A stretch of 64,000 nt of DNA, from positions 1,302,001 to 1,366,000 of the forward strand of contig NZ_JACCFQ010000001.1 of NCBI RefSeq assembly GCF_013410215.1, given 5' to 3'. The notes below the pieces were generated by a model, which did not search any database, had not been told where the DNA came from, and worked only from the letters and a program-made list of their open reading frames with translations. This DNA is from Nesterenkonia sandarakina (GTDB taxonomy: Bacteria; Actinomycetota; Actinomycetes; Actinomycetales; Micrococcaceae). This document shows, one piece after another, positions 24,507 to 34,026 of this stretch (the first letter of the stretch is position 1; every line of letters starts with the position of its first letter). A program made the translations under genes and the position numbers.

Positions 24507-25109
24507 GCGTCCAGTGTTGCACGCGCTTCACACGGCCGGTCACGTTCTCATCACAATGGCTCCGAACCCTGGCGCAGTGAGCCTTCATTCGTCGCGGCAG
24601 TGGGATACTTTTCCGGCGGGGCAGTGCAGCGCCACGCGAGCGTCCTGCGGTAGTGACGTTCGTCAGCTGCGCTGCCCTTCCCTCGTTCCACCCGCGGCCA
24701 GGCGGCTGCGTGTGTTGACTCCCGCGCGCAGTCTTCGCTGATTCCCCTCGTTCACCTGCGCATCGTGTTCTGTTCGTTTCCACGATCACAGGCTGGTTAA
24801 AGTCACGCTGGAAGCTTTTCGAAAAACTCTTGTCGCAGACAACTAATCATGGGTTACAGTAGTCACGACTCGGCAGGCTGTACGCGCAGACTTCCCATCA
24901 TCAAGTACAGTTCGCTGCTTCCCCAGTCGCCATATCTGCTCACGAATACTCTGCATGCACGTGCCTTGGCGTGCTGGCCCTCACCCACCCCGCAAGGGGC
25001 TTCCCGGTCTCCCAGCCGGCGATGAAAGAGGCCTCCAGCCGCTTGCCGCAGGTGCTGCCCCGGTGTTCGTGGAGCCGTTCTGATCTGAACGACTAGTGAG
25101 GAAGCACCC
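24507..25109. other. 603-bp gene-free stretch: divergent promoters and a structured leader
   Basis: No credible coding frame is present. A promoter-like pair TTGTCG (24830-24835) and TACAGT (24855-24860, spacing 19) would start a leader of about 240 bases for the large hydrolase gene. The leader can fold: GCACG/CGTGC near 24956-24974, an arm GCTGG/CCAGC (24973-24977 with 25012-25016) enclosing a CCCC-GCAA-GGGG hairpin (24988-24999). A GTGAGGAAG site precedes the GTG start at 25110. In 24507-24820 I see only AT-richer patches and nothing assignable. Confidence 0.5.
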
Positions 25110-28100
25110 GTGCCGAAGAAACTCTCGTCTGCCGTCGTCGGCACTCTGGCCGTTGGCCTGACCATGCCGCTGACCGCGAATGCCGCCGCTGCGGACACCG
25201 CGCCGCTGAACGCGATGCCGCTGCCCGCGACCGGGGTGGATGCCCCCGCGATGAACGCCTCCGGGCTGAGCACCGTCGACATCTCCGCCACCCGAAATGC
25301 CACCCAGTTCAGGTTCCCGCTGGCTCAGCGCTCCTACAGCTACACCTCCCCCTACGGTCCACGCTGCATGCCAGCTCCGGGCGCCTCGACATGGCATCTG
25401 GGGCAGGACCTCGGGGCTGCTGATGGCAGTCCGATCTACTCGGTGGCCGAGGGCACCGTGGTGCGGACCTTCAACGGCAACCGGTACAACGCCGGCTACG
25501 TCGTCATAGAGCATCGGGTGGACGGCAAGACCTTCCACAGCGCGTATTACCACATGTGGGATGCGAACTCCCACGTCAGAGTTGGTCAGAGTGTCCAGGC
25601 CGGTCAGACGATCGCTCGGATCGGCAACTCGGGCCCGTCCACCGGCCCCCACCTGCACCTGGAGATCTGGGAAGGCGCCTGGATCAACGGCACCTCGCAT
25701 GATCCGACCACCTGGCTGGCTCAGCGCGGCGTCAACCTGCGCGCCGGAGCTACCACGGTGCTCAACATCTCAACACCGTCCTCCTGCGACTACTACACCT
25801 CGACCTCCACCGCGCTGCGCTCCACGGCGAGCAGCTCCGGGGCGGTCATCACGCAGCTTGGAGCTGGCACAGCGCTGACAGCGGCGCCAGGGGCCATCAG
25901 CAACTCGATGCTGCGGGTGACGGCCAACGGCCGCACCGGCTGGGTGGCGCACTCGGCTGTGACGCCGAACCGCCCCGCAGGCACCGTGCCCGCCTCGAGC
26001 GCCCCGCAGGGCACCTCGATCACCCCCACCAAGTACCGGACCACCGCCTCGCTGAACGCCCGCAGCGGACCCGGAACCAACTACGCCGTCCAGCAGGGCC
26101 TGGCGTCAGGGACCGAGGTCACTGTCATCGCCACCCACGGCAGCTGGCTGAAGTTCAGCCGCAACGGCCAGACAGTCTGGTCCCACAGCGACTTCATGAC
26201 GAAGGTGGCGACAACCCCGACGACGCCGACCACGGCGGCCAGCGGCACCTATAAGGTCCAGGCCGGTGTGAGTCTGCGGGCGCGCAGCGGCCCAGGCACC
26301 TCGAACTCGATCGTGAAGGTTCTCGACCCCGGCACCACCGTGAGCGTGACCGGGAAGAACGGTGACTGGTTCAGCTACCGCGATGGATCTCGGACGCTGT
26401 GGCTGCAGGGCAGCTTCCTGGAACAGGTGATGACGACTCCGACGACGCCGACCACGGCGGCCAGCGGCACCTATAAGGTCCAGGCCGGGGTGAGTCTGCG
26501 GGCGCGCAGCGGTCCAGGCACCTCGAACTCGATCGTGAAGGTGCTCGACCCGGGCACCACGGTGAGCGTGACCGGGAGGAACGGTGAGTGGTTCAGCTAC
26601 CGCGACGGATCTCGGACCCTGTGGCTGCAGGCCACCTGGTTGGACCAGGTCACCACCCCGACGACGGCGGCCAGCGGCACCTATCAGGTCCAGTCCGGGG
26701 TGAGCCTGCGGGCGCGCAGCGGCCCAGGGACCTCCAATTCTATTGTGAAGGTGCTCAACCCGGGCACCACGGTGAGCGTGACCGGGAGGAACGGTGAGTG
26801 GTTCAGCTACCGCGACGGATCCCGGACCCTGTGGCTGCAGGCCACCTGGTTGGACCAGGTCAGCGCGTCGTCGGGCAGCTCGTCGAACACCGGGTCGACC
26901 ACGGCGGCCAGCGGCACCTATAAGGTCCAGTCCGGGGTGAGTCTGCGGGCGCGCAGCGGTCCAGGCACCTCGAACTCGATCGTGAAGGTGCTCAACCCGG
27001 GCACCACGGTGAGTGTGACCGGGAGGAACGGTGAGTGGTTCAGCTACCGCGACGGATCCCGGACGCTGTGGCTGCAGGCCACCTGGTTGGACCAGGTCAC
27101 CACCCCGACGACGGCGGCCAGCGGCACCTATCAGGTCCAGTCCGGGGTGAGTCTGCGGGCGCGCAGCGGCCCAGGGACCTCCAATTCGATCGTGAAGGTG
27201 CTCAACCCGGGCACCACGGTGAGTGTGACCGGGAGGAACGGTGAGTGGTTCAGCTACCGCGACGGATCCCGGACCCTGTGGCTGCAGGCCACCTGGCTGG
27301 ACCGGGTCACCACCTCGACCGGTGCCGGTTCGGGCACCGAGACGATCCCCGGTGGCCCAGAGTCCTCCAGCTCCACGCCCACCACGAGCAGCGGCCAGTA
27401 CACCGTGAAGAGTGGAGTGAACCTCAACGCGCGCACGGGAGCGAGCACCTCAAGCTCCAGCGCCAAGGTGCTTGCACCCGGCACAAGGATCTCCATCACC
27501 GGTGAGCAGAACGAATGGGTCAGCTTCAAGGACGGGTCACGGACCCTCTGGGTGCATTCTGGATACCTGGACCAGGCATCGGCTAACCAGGACGCCGAGC
27601 GCACCAGCGCCGCCAGCGGCGCATACCGGGTCAAGAACGGCGTGAGCCTGCGCGCACGCAGCGGCGCCAGCACCTCGAGCTCGATCGTGAAGGTTCTGAA
27701 TCCGGGCACCACCGTGGAGATCACGGGAAAGAACGGAGCGTGGTTCAGCTACAAGGACGGCTCACAGACGCTGTGGGTGCAGGCAAGCTTCCTTGATCAG
27801 GTCACAGGTTCCACCGGCAACGGCTCCTCCTCCAACACGGGCTCAAACGCGGGCTCGAACACCGGGTCCTCCTCGACCAGCGCGGCCAGTGGCACGTTCC
27901 AGGTCAAGTCCGGTGTGAACCTCAACGCTCGGACCGGCGCATCGGCGACCAGCTCCAGCGCGAAGGTGCTGGCCCCGGGGACGAAGATCTCCATCACTGG
28001 CAAGCAGGGCGACTGGGTCAGCTATAAGGATGGCTCCCGGACGCTGTGGGTGCACTCGGGCTACCTGACCCAGGCGTCGGGATCCAGCTCGAACGGTTCC

Positions 28101-29591
28101 GGCAGCGGCTCCTCCTCGAACACGGGCTCGAACACCGGGTCCTCCTCGACCAGCGCGGCCAGTGGCACGTTCCAGGTCAAGTCCGGTGTGAACCTCAACG
28201 CTCGGACCGGCGCCTCGGCGACCAGCTCCAGCGTGAAGGTGCTGGCCCCGGGCACGAGGATCTCCATCACCGGCAAGCAGGGCGACTGGGTCAGCTATAA
28301 GGATGGCTCCCGGACGCTGTGGGTGCACTCGGACTATCTGACCCAGGCGTCGGGATCCAGCTCGAACGGTTCCGGCAACGGCTCCTCCAACACGGGGTCG
28401 AACTCCGGGTCCTCCTCGAACACGGGGTCGAACTCAGGGTCCTCTTCAGGGTCCACGGGTTCGACCACCTCGGCGAGCGGGAAGTACCACGTCAAGAACA
28501 ACGTCTACCTGAACGCGCGCAGCGGCCCCGCCACCTCGCACCCGATCGTGTTGAACCTCAACCCCAAGCGGGAGTTCGAGATCACCGGTCGCAGCGGCAA
28601 CTGGGTGAGCTTCGTGTTCAGCGGCAAGACCGTCTGGGTGGACTCCACCTACATCAACTCCGGTCCCGCCAGCAGCTCCGGGTCCAGCAGCTCCGGGTCC
28701 AGCAGCTCCGGGTCCAGCAACAGCGGATCCAGCAGCTCCACCCCCACCCTGGCCAACTCGACGAACAGCAAAAGCAAGGTCGTCGGAACCGCCTACGCCA
28801 CGGCCCAGGTCAACGTCCGGATGGGCCCGAGCACACAGAACAGCGCGATGTTCTCCGTGCGCACCGGCACCAAGGTCGAGCTGCTTGAGAAGAAGTCCAA
28901 CGGCTGGCAGGAGATCAAGGTCAACGGCGCCACCGGCTGGATGTCGGCGCAGTACCTCTCCACCTCCGCCCCGGCGACCTCCGGCTCGAACAACTCCGGT
29001 TCGAATTCCGGGTCCTCCGGCAGCGGCTCCTCCACCGCTCCGTCGACCGCGAGCATGCACAAGAAGAGCGCCAACGGACCGTACAGCTCGGCCTGGGACA
29101 AGCTGGCCCAGTGCGAATCCGGTGGGAACTGGAAGATCAACACCGGCAACGGCTTCTACGGCGGCATCCAGTTCAGCCCCGAGTCCTGGAAAGAGGTGGG
29201 CGGCTCCGGCTTCCCGCACCAGGCGAGCAAGGAGGAGCAGATCAAACGGGCCTACATGCTCTGGAAGAAGCAGGGCTGGAAGGCCTGGCCCCACTGCACC
29301 TCCCAGCTGGGCCTCAAGGGCGACCCCGGTGGCTACGGGGACGACTACTACAAGGTCCACCCCAGCGCGAAGACCGCCTCATCGGTCTCCTCCGCCGGAA
29401 CCTGGACCTCCTCCCACAGTGTGCCGCTGCGCGAGACCGCCGCCACTTCGAGTGACAAGCTCGTCCAGATCCCGCGCGGCGCTCAGCTCGAGCAGCTCCA
29501 GCGCGAAGGATCCTGGCTGAAGGTGCGCTTCACGCAGGGTGGGGACACCCACACCGGCTGGGTCAACACCAGCTACATCCTGCAGGCCTGA
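25110..29591 (+). CDS. Secreted modular peptidoglycan hydrolase: M23 peptidase, SH3 repeats, Rpf-like domain
   Basis: The 1493-residue protein starts with a signal peptide (MPKKLSSAVVG..., cleavage near residue 28). A lysostaphin-type M23 peptidase follows, with zinc ligands in HLGQD (His96, Asp100) and HLHLE (His181/183). About 13 SH3b-type repeats come next (~residues 215-1300), each with R(S/T)Gx(G/S)T and W(F/V)S(Y/F) segments joined by Thr/Pro or Ser/Gly/Asn linkers. Then comes an Rpf/lysozyme-like domain (~1325-1410, catalytic Glu1336 in CESGGNW, paired Cys) and a last SH3-like domain. It should bind the wall through the SH3 repeats and cut both peptide and glycan. Fragments of the family are common, but this combination and repeat number are unusual. 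GTG start with a GTGAGGAAG site. Confidence 0.9.
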   Translation: MPKKLSSAVVGTLAVGLTMPLTANAAAADTAPLNAMPLPATGVDAPAMNASGLSTVDISATRNATQFRFPLAQRSYSYTSPYGPRCMPAPGASTWHLGQDLGAADGSPIYSVAEGTVVRTFNGNRYNAGYVVIEHRVDGKTFHSAYYHMWDANSHVRVGQSVQAGQTIARIGNSGPSTGPHLHLEIWEGAWINGTSHDPTTWLAQRGVNLRAGATTVLNISTPSSCDYYTSTSTALRSTASSSGAVITQLGAGTALTAAPGAISNSMLRVTANGRTGWVAHSAVTPNRPAGTVPASSAPQGTSITPTKYRTTASLNARSGPGTNYAVQQGLASGTEVTVIATHGSWLKFSRNGQTVWSHSDFMTKVATTPTTPTTAASGTYKVQAGVSLRARSGPGTSNSIVKVLDPGTTVSVTGKNGDWFSYRDGSRTLWLQGSFLEQVMTTPTTPTTAASGTYKVQAGVSLRARSGPGTSNSIVKVLDPGTTVSVTGRNGEWFSYRDGSRTLWLQATWLDQVTTPTTAASGTYQVQSGVSLRARSGPGTSNSIVKVLNPGTTVSVTGRNGEWFSYRDGSRTLWLQATWLDQVSASSGSSSNTGSTTAASGTYKVQSGVSLRARSGPGTSNSIVKVLNPGTTVSVTGRNGEWFSYRDGSRTLWLQATWLDQVTTPTTAASGTYQVQSGVSLRARSGPGTSNSIVKVLNPGTTVSVTGRNGEWFSYRDGSRTLWLQATWLDRVTTSTGAGSGTETIPGGPESSSSTPTTSSGQYTVKSGVNLNARTGASTSSSSAKVLAPGTRISITGEQNEWVSFKDGSRTLWVHSGYLDQASANQDAERTSAASGAYRVKNGVSLRARSGASTSSSIVKVLNPGTTVEITGKNGAWFSYKDGSQTLWVQASFLDQVTGSTGNGSSSNTGSNAGSNTGSSSTSAASGTFQVKSGVNLNARTGASATSSSAKVLAPGTKISITGKQGDWVSYKDGSRTLWVHSGYLTQASGSSSNGSGSGSSSNTGSNTGSSSTSAASGTFQVKSGVNLNARTGASATSSSVKVLAPGTRISITGKQGDWVSYKDGSRTLWVHSDYLTQASGSSSNGSGNGSSNTGSNSGSSSNTGSNSGSSSGSTGSTTSASGKYHVKNNVYLNARSGPATSHPIVLNLNPKREFEITGRSGNWVSFVFSGKTVWVDSTYINSGPASSSGSSSSGSSSSGSSNSGSSSSTPTLANSTNSKSKVVGTAYATAQVNVRMGPSTQNSAMFSVRTGTKVELLEKKSNGWQEIKVNGATGWMSAQYLSTSAPATSGSNNSGSNSGSSGSGSSTAPSTASMHKKSANGPYSSAWDKLAQCESGGNWKINTGNGFYGGIQFSPESWKEVGGSGFPHQASKEEQIKRAYMLWKKQGWKAWPHCTSQLGLKGDPGGYGDDYYKVHPSAKTASSVSSAGTWTSSHSVPLRETAATSSDKLVQIPRGAQLEQLQREGSWLKVRFTQGGDTHTGWVNTSYILQA
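26461..27354 (+). repeat. Near-identical 447-bp tandem duplication inside the hydrolase gene
   Basis: The segment 26461-26907 is repeated at 26908-27354 with very few base changes until near the end of the second copy. Each unit carries two SH3b repeats. A further related repeat begins at about 26233. Another pair of near-identical repeats, offset 273 bases, lies at about 27870-28360. The offsets are multiples of three, so copy-number changes keep the frame. Confidence 0.88.
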
Positions 29592-29640
29592 GCCCCCGGT
29601 TCAGTCCCTCGGTGCCCAGCACCGGCAGAACCCTCCAGGA

Positions 29641-29682
29641 CTGTTCAGGAAGCGGCACCACCAGGTGCCGCTTCCTGAACAG
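29641..29682. terminator. Terminator hairpin after the hydrolase gene
   Basis: A 19-bp perfect inverted repeat (29641-29659 and 29664-29682, arm CTGTTCAGGAAGCGGCACC) with a 4-base loop lies 50 bases after the stop codon. No T run follows, but the stem is very stable. Confidence 0.85.
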
Positions 29683-29703
29683 CCGCGCTGCGCGCGGGCA
29701 ACC

Positions 29704-29781
29704 TGATCACGCACGACGACGGCGGGCTCGACTCCCTGATTCGCGGGAGAGTCGCGCCCGCCGTCGTCGTCTCGGTGATCA
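29704..29781. terminator. Long second hairpin, probably the hisD terminator
   Basis: A 15-bp perfect stem (29713-29727 with 29756-29770) is extended outward by TGATCAC/GTGATCA and inward by CGACTCCC/GGGAGAGTCG with a two-base bulge. It sits 30 bases beyond the hisD stop on the minus strand. Confidence 0.7.
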
Positions 29782-29810
29782 GCAGTCCCGAGGAGCGGCA
29801 GTGCGCCGTG

Positions 29811-31118
29811 TCAGCGGAAGCGGGCCTGCACGGCGTCGCCGTGTGCTGGGAGGCCTTCGGTCTGCGCCAAGGCCGAGACGTGGTCTGCCACCGCGCGCAG
29901 TCCTTCACGTCCATAGTGGATGACCTGCTGGGAGCGCAGGAAGCTGGAGGCGTTGAGCCCCGAGGAGTAAGCGCTGGCGCCCCCGGTGGGCAGCACATGG
30001 TTCGATCCGGCGCAGTAGTCGCCCAGAGACACCGGGGTGTGGGCCCCGACGAACACCGCCCCGGCATTGTGGATCCGCTCCACGATTCCGGCATCATCGC
30101 GCGTCATCAGCTCCAGGTGCTCCGCGCCGTAGGCATTGGCGATCTCCACGCCCTGGTCCATGGTGTCCACCACGAGCACCGCAGACTGGGTGCCGCTCAG
30201 CGCCTGCTTCACCCGGTCCACATGCCGAGTCTCCTGCGCCTGCTGCTCGACCTGGGTCAACACGGCCTCGGCCAATGACATCGAAGGGGTCACGAGCACC
30301 GCTGCCGCCAGTGCGTCGTGCTCGGCCTGGGAGATCAGATCCGCCGCGATCAGCTCCGCGGGAGCCTCCTCGTCAGCGAGCACCATGATCTCGGTGGGTC
30401 CGGCCTCGGAGTCGATGCCCACCACCCCCTGGACCGCGCGCTTGGCGGTGGCCACGAAGATGTTCCCGGGCCCGGTGATCAGCGAGACCGGCGGGCACAC
30501 CTGCTGGCCAGCCTCGTCCTTGGCGCCATAGGCGAACATCGCCACCGCCTGCGCGCCGCCGACCGCGTAGACCTCCTCGATCCCCAGCAGGTGCGCGGCG
30601 CCGAGGATGCTCGGGTGCGGCAGCCCGCCGAAGTCGGCCTGCGGCGGAGACGCGATGGCCAGCGAGCTGACCCCTGCCACCTGCGCCGGAACCACGTTCA
30701 TCACCACCGAGGAGGGATAGACCGCCTGGCCACCGGGCACGTAGAGCCCCACCCGGCGGATCGGGACCCAGCGGTTGAGCACCCGGGCGTCCGGTCCGGG
30801 GGAGACCTTGGAGGATTCGGGGAGCTGCGCGTCATGGACCTGCCTGGCACGCAGGATCAGCTCCTGAAGTGCGGCGCGGACCTCGGGCTGCAGCTGCTCG
30901 GCCGCCTCCCGGAGCTTCTCCGCCGGGACCCGCAGCGAGGGCGGACGCACGCCGTCGAACTTCTCGGAGTATTCGAACAGGGCGGAGACGCCATCGCGCC
31001 GCACGTTCTGAAGGATCGGGGCCACGGTCTCGATGGTGGTCGAGATGTCCTGCGAGGCGCGGGGCAGCACGGCGGCGGCGTCGATCGTGCGCCCGCGCAG
31101 ATCCTTGAGGGTGAGCAT
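29811..31118 (-). CDS. hisD: Histidinol dehydrogenase
   Basis: The 435-residue protein aligns along its whole length with HisD, which oxidises L-histidinol to L-histidine in two NAD+-dependent steps. Recognisable segments are VGLYVPGGQAVYPSSV, GPGNIFVATAKRAVQG, GPTEIMVLADEEA, QAEHD and GDYCAGSNHVLPTGG, with the zinc and catalytic His/Glu residues. ATG 31118. No other his gene is in the window; in this group hisD often heads a his operon, but here the neighbours are unrelated and the gene is followed by terminators. Confidence 0.95.
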   Translation of the reverse strand: MLTLKDLRGRTIDAAAVLPRASQDISTTIETVAPILQNVRRDGVSALFEYSEKFDGVRPPSLRVPAEKLREAAEQLQPEVRAALQELILRARQVHDAQLPESSKVSPGPDARVLNRWVPIRRVGLYVPGGQAVYPSSVVMNVVPAQVAGVSSLAIASPPQADFGGLPHPSILGAAHLLGIEEVYAVGGAQAVAMFAYGAKDEAGQQVCPPVSLITGPGNIFVATAKRAVQGVVGIDSEAGPTEIMVLADEEAPAELIAADLISQAEHDALAAAVLVTPSMSLAEAVLTQVEQQAQETRHVDRVKQALSGTQSAVLVVDTMDQGVEIANAYGAEHLELMTRDDAGIVERIHNAGAVFVGAHTPVSLGDYCAGSNHVLPTGGASAYSSGLNASSFLRSQQVIHYGREGLRAVADHVSALAQTEGLPAHGDAVQARFR

Positions 31119-31279
31119 GGGTCTCCTAGTGGGTGCGGTCAGTGTTCACCCGCGGGCTCGCAGGTGGACACCCCTCCATTGTCTCCATACCGGCCGCCTT
31201 GCGCCCACTTCGTGACGTGAGAGCCCACACACCGGATGTTCCGCGGTGTTCCAGTGCCCGTTCAGAACGCCATGGCAAG

Positions 31280-32899
31280 ATGCTGGCCATGGTCTTTTCC
31301 CGGATGGATTCTTCACCGAGCTCACCTGCCTTCACCGCGGCAGACACCACGGACGTCACCCCGGAGGAGCCGACCCCCACCGAGGGGGTCGGTGACGTCG
31401 TCGAAGAGAGCGTCCCGGAGGGACTGGAGTCCCTGATCGTCGAGCAGGGCCCCTTCTTCGGGATCATCACCGGCCTGGTCATCGCGCTGCTGGTCGCCCT
31501 GGTGGTCACGGTGATGTCCTCGATGCTGCTCAAGCAGATCTTCCGGCACCACGACGGGGTCAAGCAGGCGGTGAACCGCACCCGGACCCCGCTGTTCATC
31601 ACGCTGGTGCTCATCGGCGCCTGGTTCACGCTGAACATCACGCTCAGCGCCGCCACCTGGTTCCAGCCGGTCTCCTTCGTGCTGCTGGTCGCCGTGGTGA
31701 TCGGTCTCGCCTGGTGGGCGCTGCGGATCGTGCGCATCGTCGAGGCGATGATCTACTCCCGGTACATCGGCTACTCCGAGGGGGAGCTGGACGTGGAGGA
31801 CCGGCGCGGGCGCCGCCTGGCCACCCAGGTCTCGCTGATCCGACGCATCCTCACCGCAGTCATCATCACCCTGGCCGTGGCGGCGATCCTGCTGATGATC
31901 CCGCAGGTGCGTGCGCTCGGCGCGGGGCTGCTCGCCTCCGCCGGTGTGGCCTCGGTGGTGGTGGGCCTGGCCATGCAGTCGGTGCTCACCAACGTCTTCG
32001 CCGGCATCCAGCTGGCCTTCACCGATTCCATCCGCGCCGGAGACGTCGTCGTGGTCGAGGGCAACTTCGGCACGGTGGAGGACATCACGCTGACCGCCGT
32101 GGTCATCAAGTCCTGGGATGAGCGGCGCTTCATCTACCCCTCCAGCTACTTCGTGGCCACCCCGTTCGAGAACTGGACCCGGGTGGGCACCGACATCCTG
32201 GGCACCGTGGAGCTCGACGTCGACTGGCGGGTCCCAATGGACCCGCTGCGCGCCCGGCTGAAGCGGCTGCTGGACTCCGCCGAGCTCTGGGACGGCCGGG
32301 ACTACTCGTTGCAGGTCACCGACGCGGTGGGCGGCATGGTCAAGGCCCGCGTGGTGGTCTCCGCGCGGAACTCCGGGGAGCTCTGGGATCTGCGCTGCCT
32401 GATCCGCGAGGACCTGGTGAACTACCTGCGCGCCGAACATCCGTATGCGGTGTTCACCCAGCGGATGCTGCTGACCAACGAAGAAGCCCTGGCGCGGTCC
32501 TCGGACCCGGTGCGCACCGGCCAGGTCGGCGTGGTGGACTCCGGGGCCGACTCCCAGCCGGTCACCCAGGCGGGGGAGGGAGCATCGGTCTTCACCGGCT
32601 CCATCGCCGCGGTCCAGCGCAACCGCGAGTTCTCCGGCCCCGGTGCCGATGCCTACCGGGAGCGGCTGGAGCGCCAGGAGGAACGCCAGGACGGTCAGGA
32701 GCTCGACGCCGACGGCACCGCCTACCCCGAGGATGTCGCCGCCACGCAGGCGATCCAGGTGCCCGAGGGTGAAGCAGCGCGGGCAGAGGCCACGCAGACG
32801 CGCGAGGTCTCAGCCAGTCAGGACGCCACTGAGGAGACCTTCGGGGCCGCCGCCAAGCGTCGTCCTGGTACGCCGCCGCGCCCGGGTTCCCAGCGCTGA
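31280..32899 (+). CDS. MscS-family mechanosensitive channel
   Basis: After an acidic N-terminus there are four or five membrane helices. The last contains a Gly/Ala-rich pore helix (GAGLLASAGVASVVVGLAMQ split by residue ~230). The beta domain follows, with FAGIQLAFTDSIRAGD and VVVEGNFGTVEDI, the most conserved MscS region. The channel opens under membrane tension to release solutes after osmotic downshift. The last ~130 residues are a hydrophilic, Glu/Gln-rich extension. The start is ATG 31280 or ATG 31289; the frame is open upstream, but that part lacks membrane-protein character. The osmotic role matches the BCCT and Mrp genes elsewhere in the window. Confidence 0.88.
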   Translation: MLAMVFSRMDSSPSSPAFTAADTTDVTPEEPTPTEGVGDVVEESVPEGLESLIVEQGPFFGIITGLVIALLVALVVTVMSSMLLKQIFRHHDGVKQAVNRTRTPLFITLVLIGAWFTLNITLSAATWFQPVSFVLLVAVVIGLAWWALRIVRIVEAMIYSRYIGYSEGELDVEDRRGRRLATQVSLIRRILTAVIITLAVAAILLMIPQVRALGAGLLASAGVASVVVGLAMQSVLTNVFAGIQLAFTDSIRAGDVVVVEGNFGTVEDITLTAVVIKSWDERRFIYPSSYFVATPFENWTRVGTDILGTVELDVDWRVPMDPLRARLKRLLDSAELWDGRDYSLQVTDAVGGMVKARVVVSARNSGELWDLRCLIREDLVNYLRAEHPYAVFTQRMLLTNEEALARSSDPVRTGQVGVVDSGADSQPVTQAGEGASVFTGSIAAVQRNREFSGPGADAYRERLERQEERQDGQELDADGTAYPEDVAATQAIQVPEGEAARAEATQTREVSASQDATEETFGAAAKRRPGTPPRPGSQR

Positions 32900-32981
32900 G
32901 CCCAGCCCGCGCTCAGGGCCCTGTCCGCGCGCTGACCCGAGCCCGAGCACTGCCTGCGGGTGCTCCGCCGTGCGAGCTGGC

Positions 32982-33932
32982 TCAGTCCTCCGGCGGACGT
33001 GCCGCCCGGGCTGCGCTGGCCTTGGCGGAGCTCTTCGCCTTGGCCGACTTATAGGCGTCCACGGTGTTGATCGCCTCGGTGGTGGGTTCCGCGGTGCCGT
33101 CGCCGCCGCCGTACTCCGCCACTGCCGCGTCCGCGCCGACGCGCTGCTCCGCAGCGTCCTCATCCGGGGAGCCGGTGCGCTTGTCCACGGCCCACTGCAC
33201 CATCGAATCAGGCATGAAGCGCAGCCCGGCGGTGAGCACCTGGTAGCTGCGCGCCGGCACGCAGGTCGCCGCGCCCTGGGCGTTGGCCGTCAGGGCCTGG
33301 CGCACGACGTCGTCGGCGTCCAGCCACATCCAGCGCTTCGCCGATTTGATCGTGATGCCAGAGCGCTGATGAAACTCGGTGCGCACCAGCCCGGGGACCA
33401 GGGCGGTCACCGTCACCCCGCGAGAGCGCAGCTGAGAGTGCAGCCCCTTGGAGAAGTTGATCACCCAGGACTTCGCCGCCGAGTAGGTCCCGGTGGGGGT
33501 GTACCCCGCCACGGAGGCCACATTGATGATCCGCCCGCCACGACGGCGTGCCATCGCGTTCGCGGCGGTGTGGGAGAGCTCCATGGTGGTCTGAACATGA
33601 AGTCGCAGCAGGTCGCGCTCGGCCTGGAGATCCGAGTCGATGAAATCTGTGGCCAGCCCGTGCCCGGCGTTGTTCACCAACAGGTGCACCGGGTGGGTGC
33701 GATCGGCGAGTCGCTCCTGGACCGCGGCCACGCCATCGTCGGTGACCAGGTCGGCAACGATGACCGAGGTCTTCACCCCGTATTGGGAAGCCATGGATTC
33801 CGCCTGCATTCGCAGGCGCTTCCCATCGCGGGCCACCAGGACGAGGTCGTAGCCCTGGGCGGCCAGCTGGCGAGCAAATGCTGCGCCCAGGCCGGCGGTG
33901 GAACCGGTGATGACGGCCGTGTGGTTGCTCAT
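32982..33932 (-). CDS. Short-chain dehydrogenase/reductase
   Basis: The 316-residue protein has the SDR NAD(P) motif TGSTAGLG (~9-16), NNAG (~87-90), the catalytic Ser (VASVAG), and Tyr-x-x-x-Lys (YSAAK, ~153-157). The R in VARDGKR suggests NADP preference. Classical SDRs have ~250 residues; the extra ~60 C-terminal residues are Ala/Lys/Glu-rich. The substrate is not predictable. ATG 33932. Confidence 0.88.
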   Translation of the reverse strand: MSNHTAVITGSTAGLGAAFARQLAAQGYDLVLVARDGKRLRMQAESMASQYGVKTSVIVADLVTDDGVAAVQERLADRTHPVHLLVNNAGHGLATDFIDSDLQAERDLLRLHVQTTMELSHTAANAMARRRGGRIINVASVAGYTPTGTYSAAKSWVINFSKGLHSQLRSRGVTVTALVPGLVRTEFHQRSGITIKSAKRWMWLDADDVVRQALTANAQGAATCVPARSYQVLTAGLRFMPDSMVQWAVDKRTGSPDEDAAEQRVGADAAVAEYGGGDGTAEPTTEAINTVDAYKSAKAKSSAKASAARAARPPED

Positions 33933-34026
33933 GCTGGCTATCCTAGAGGGCAGAGATGGGCGCTGCGATCAGCGTTCTGTCAGGAGCGTCGGGTCCTGAG
34001 CCTGAATCCACACACCAGGAGGGTCA

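Noticed and set aside
24840-25109. ydaO-type c-di-AMP riboswitch before the wall hydrolase
   Set aside because: The gene type fits, but I could not find the conserved segments of that riboswitch in the leader, so only a structured leader is reported.
26230-28400. CRISPR-like array
   Set aside because: The repeats are long, in frame, and encode SH3b domains; there are no short palindromic repeats with unique spacers.
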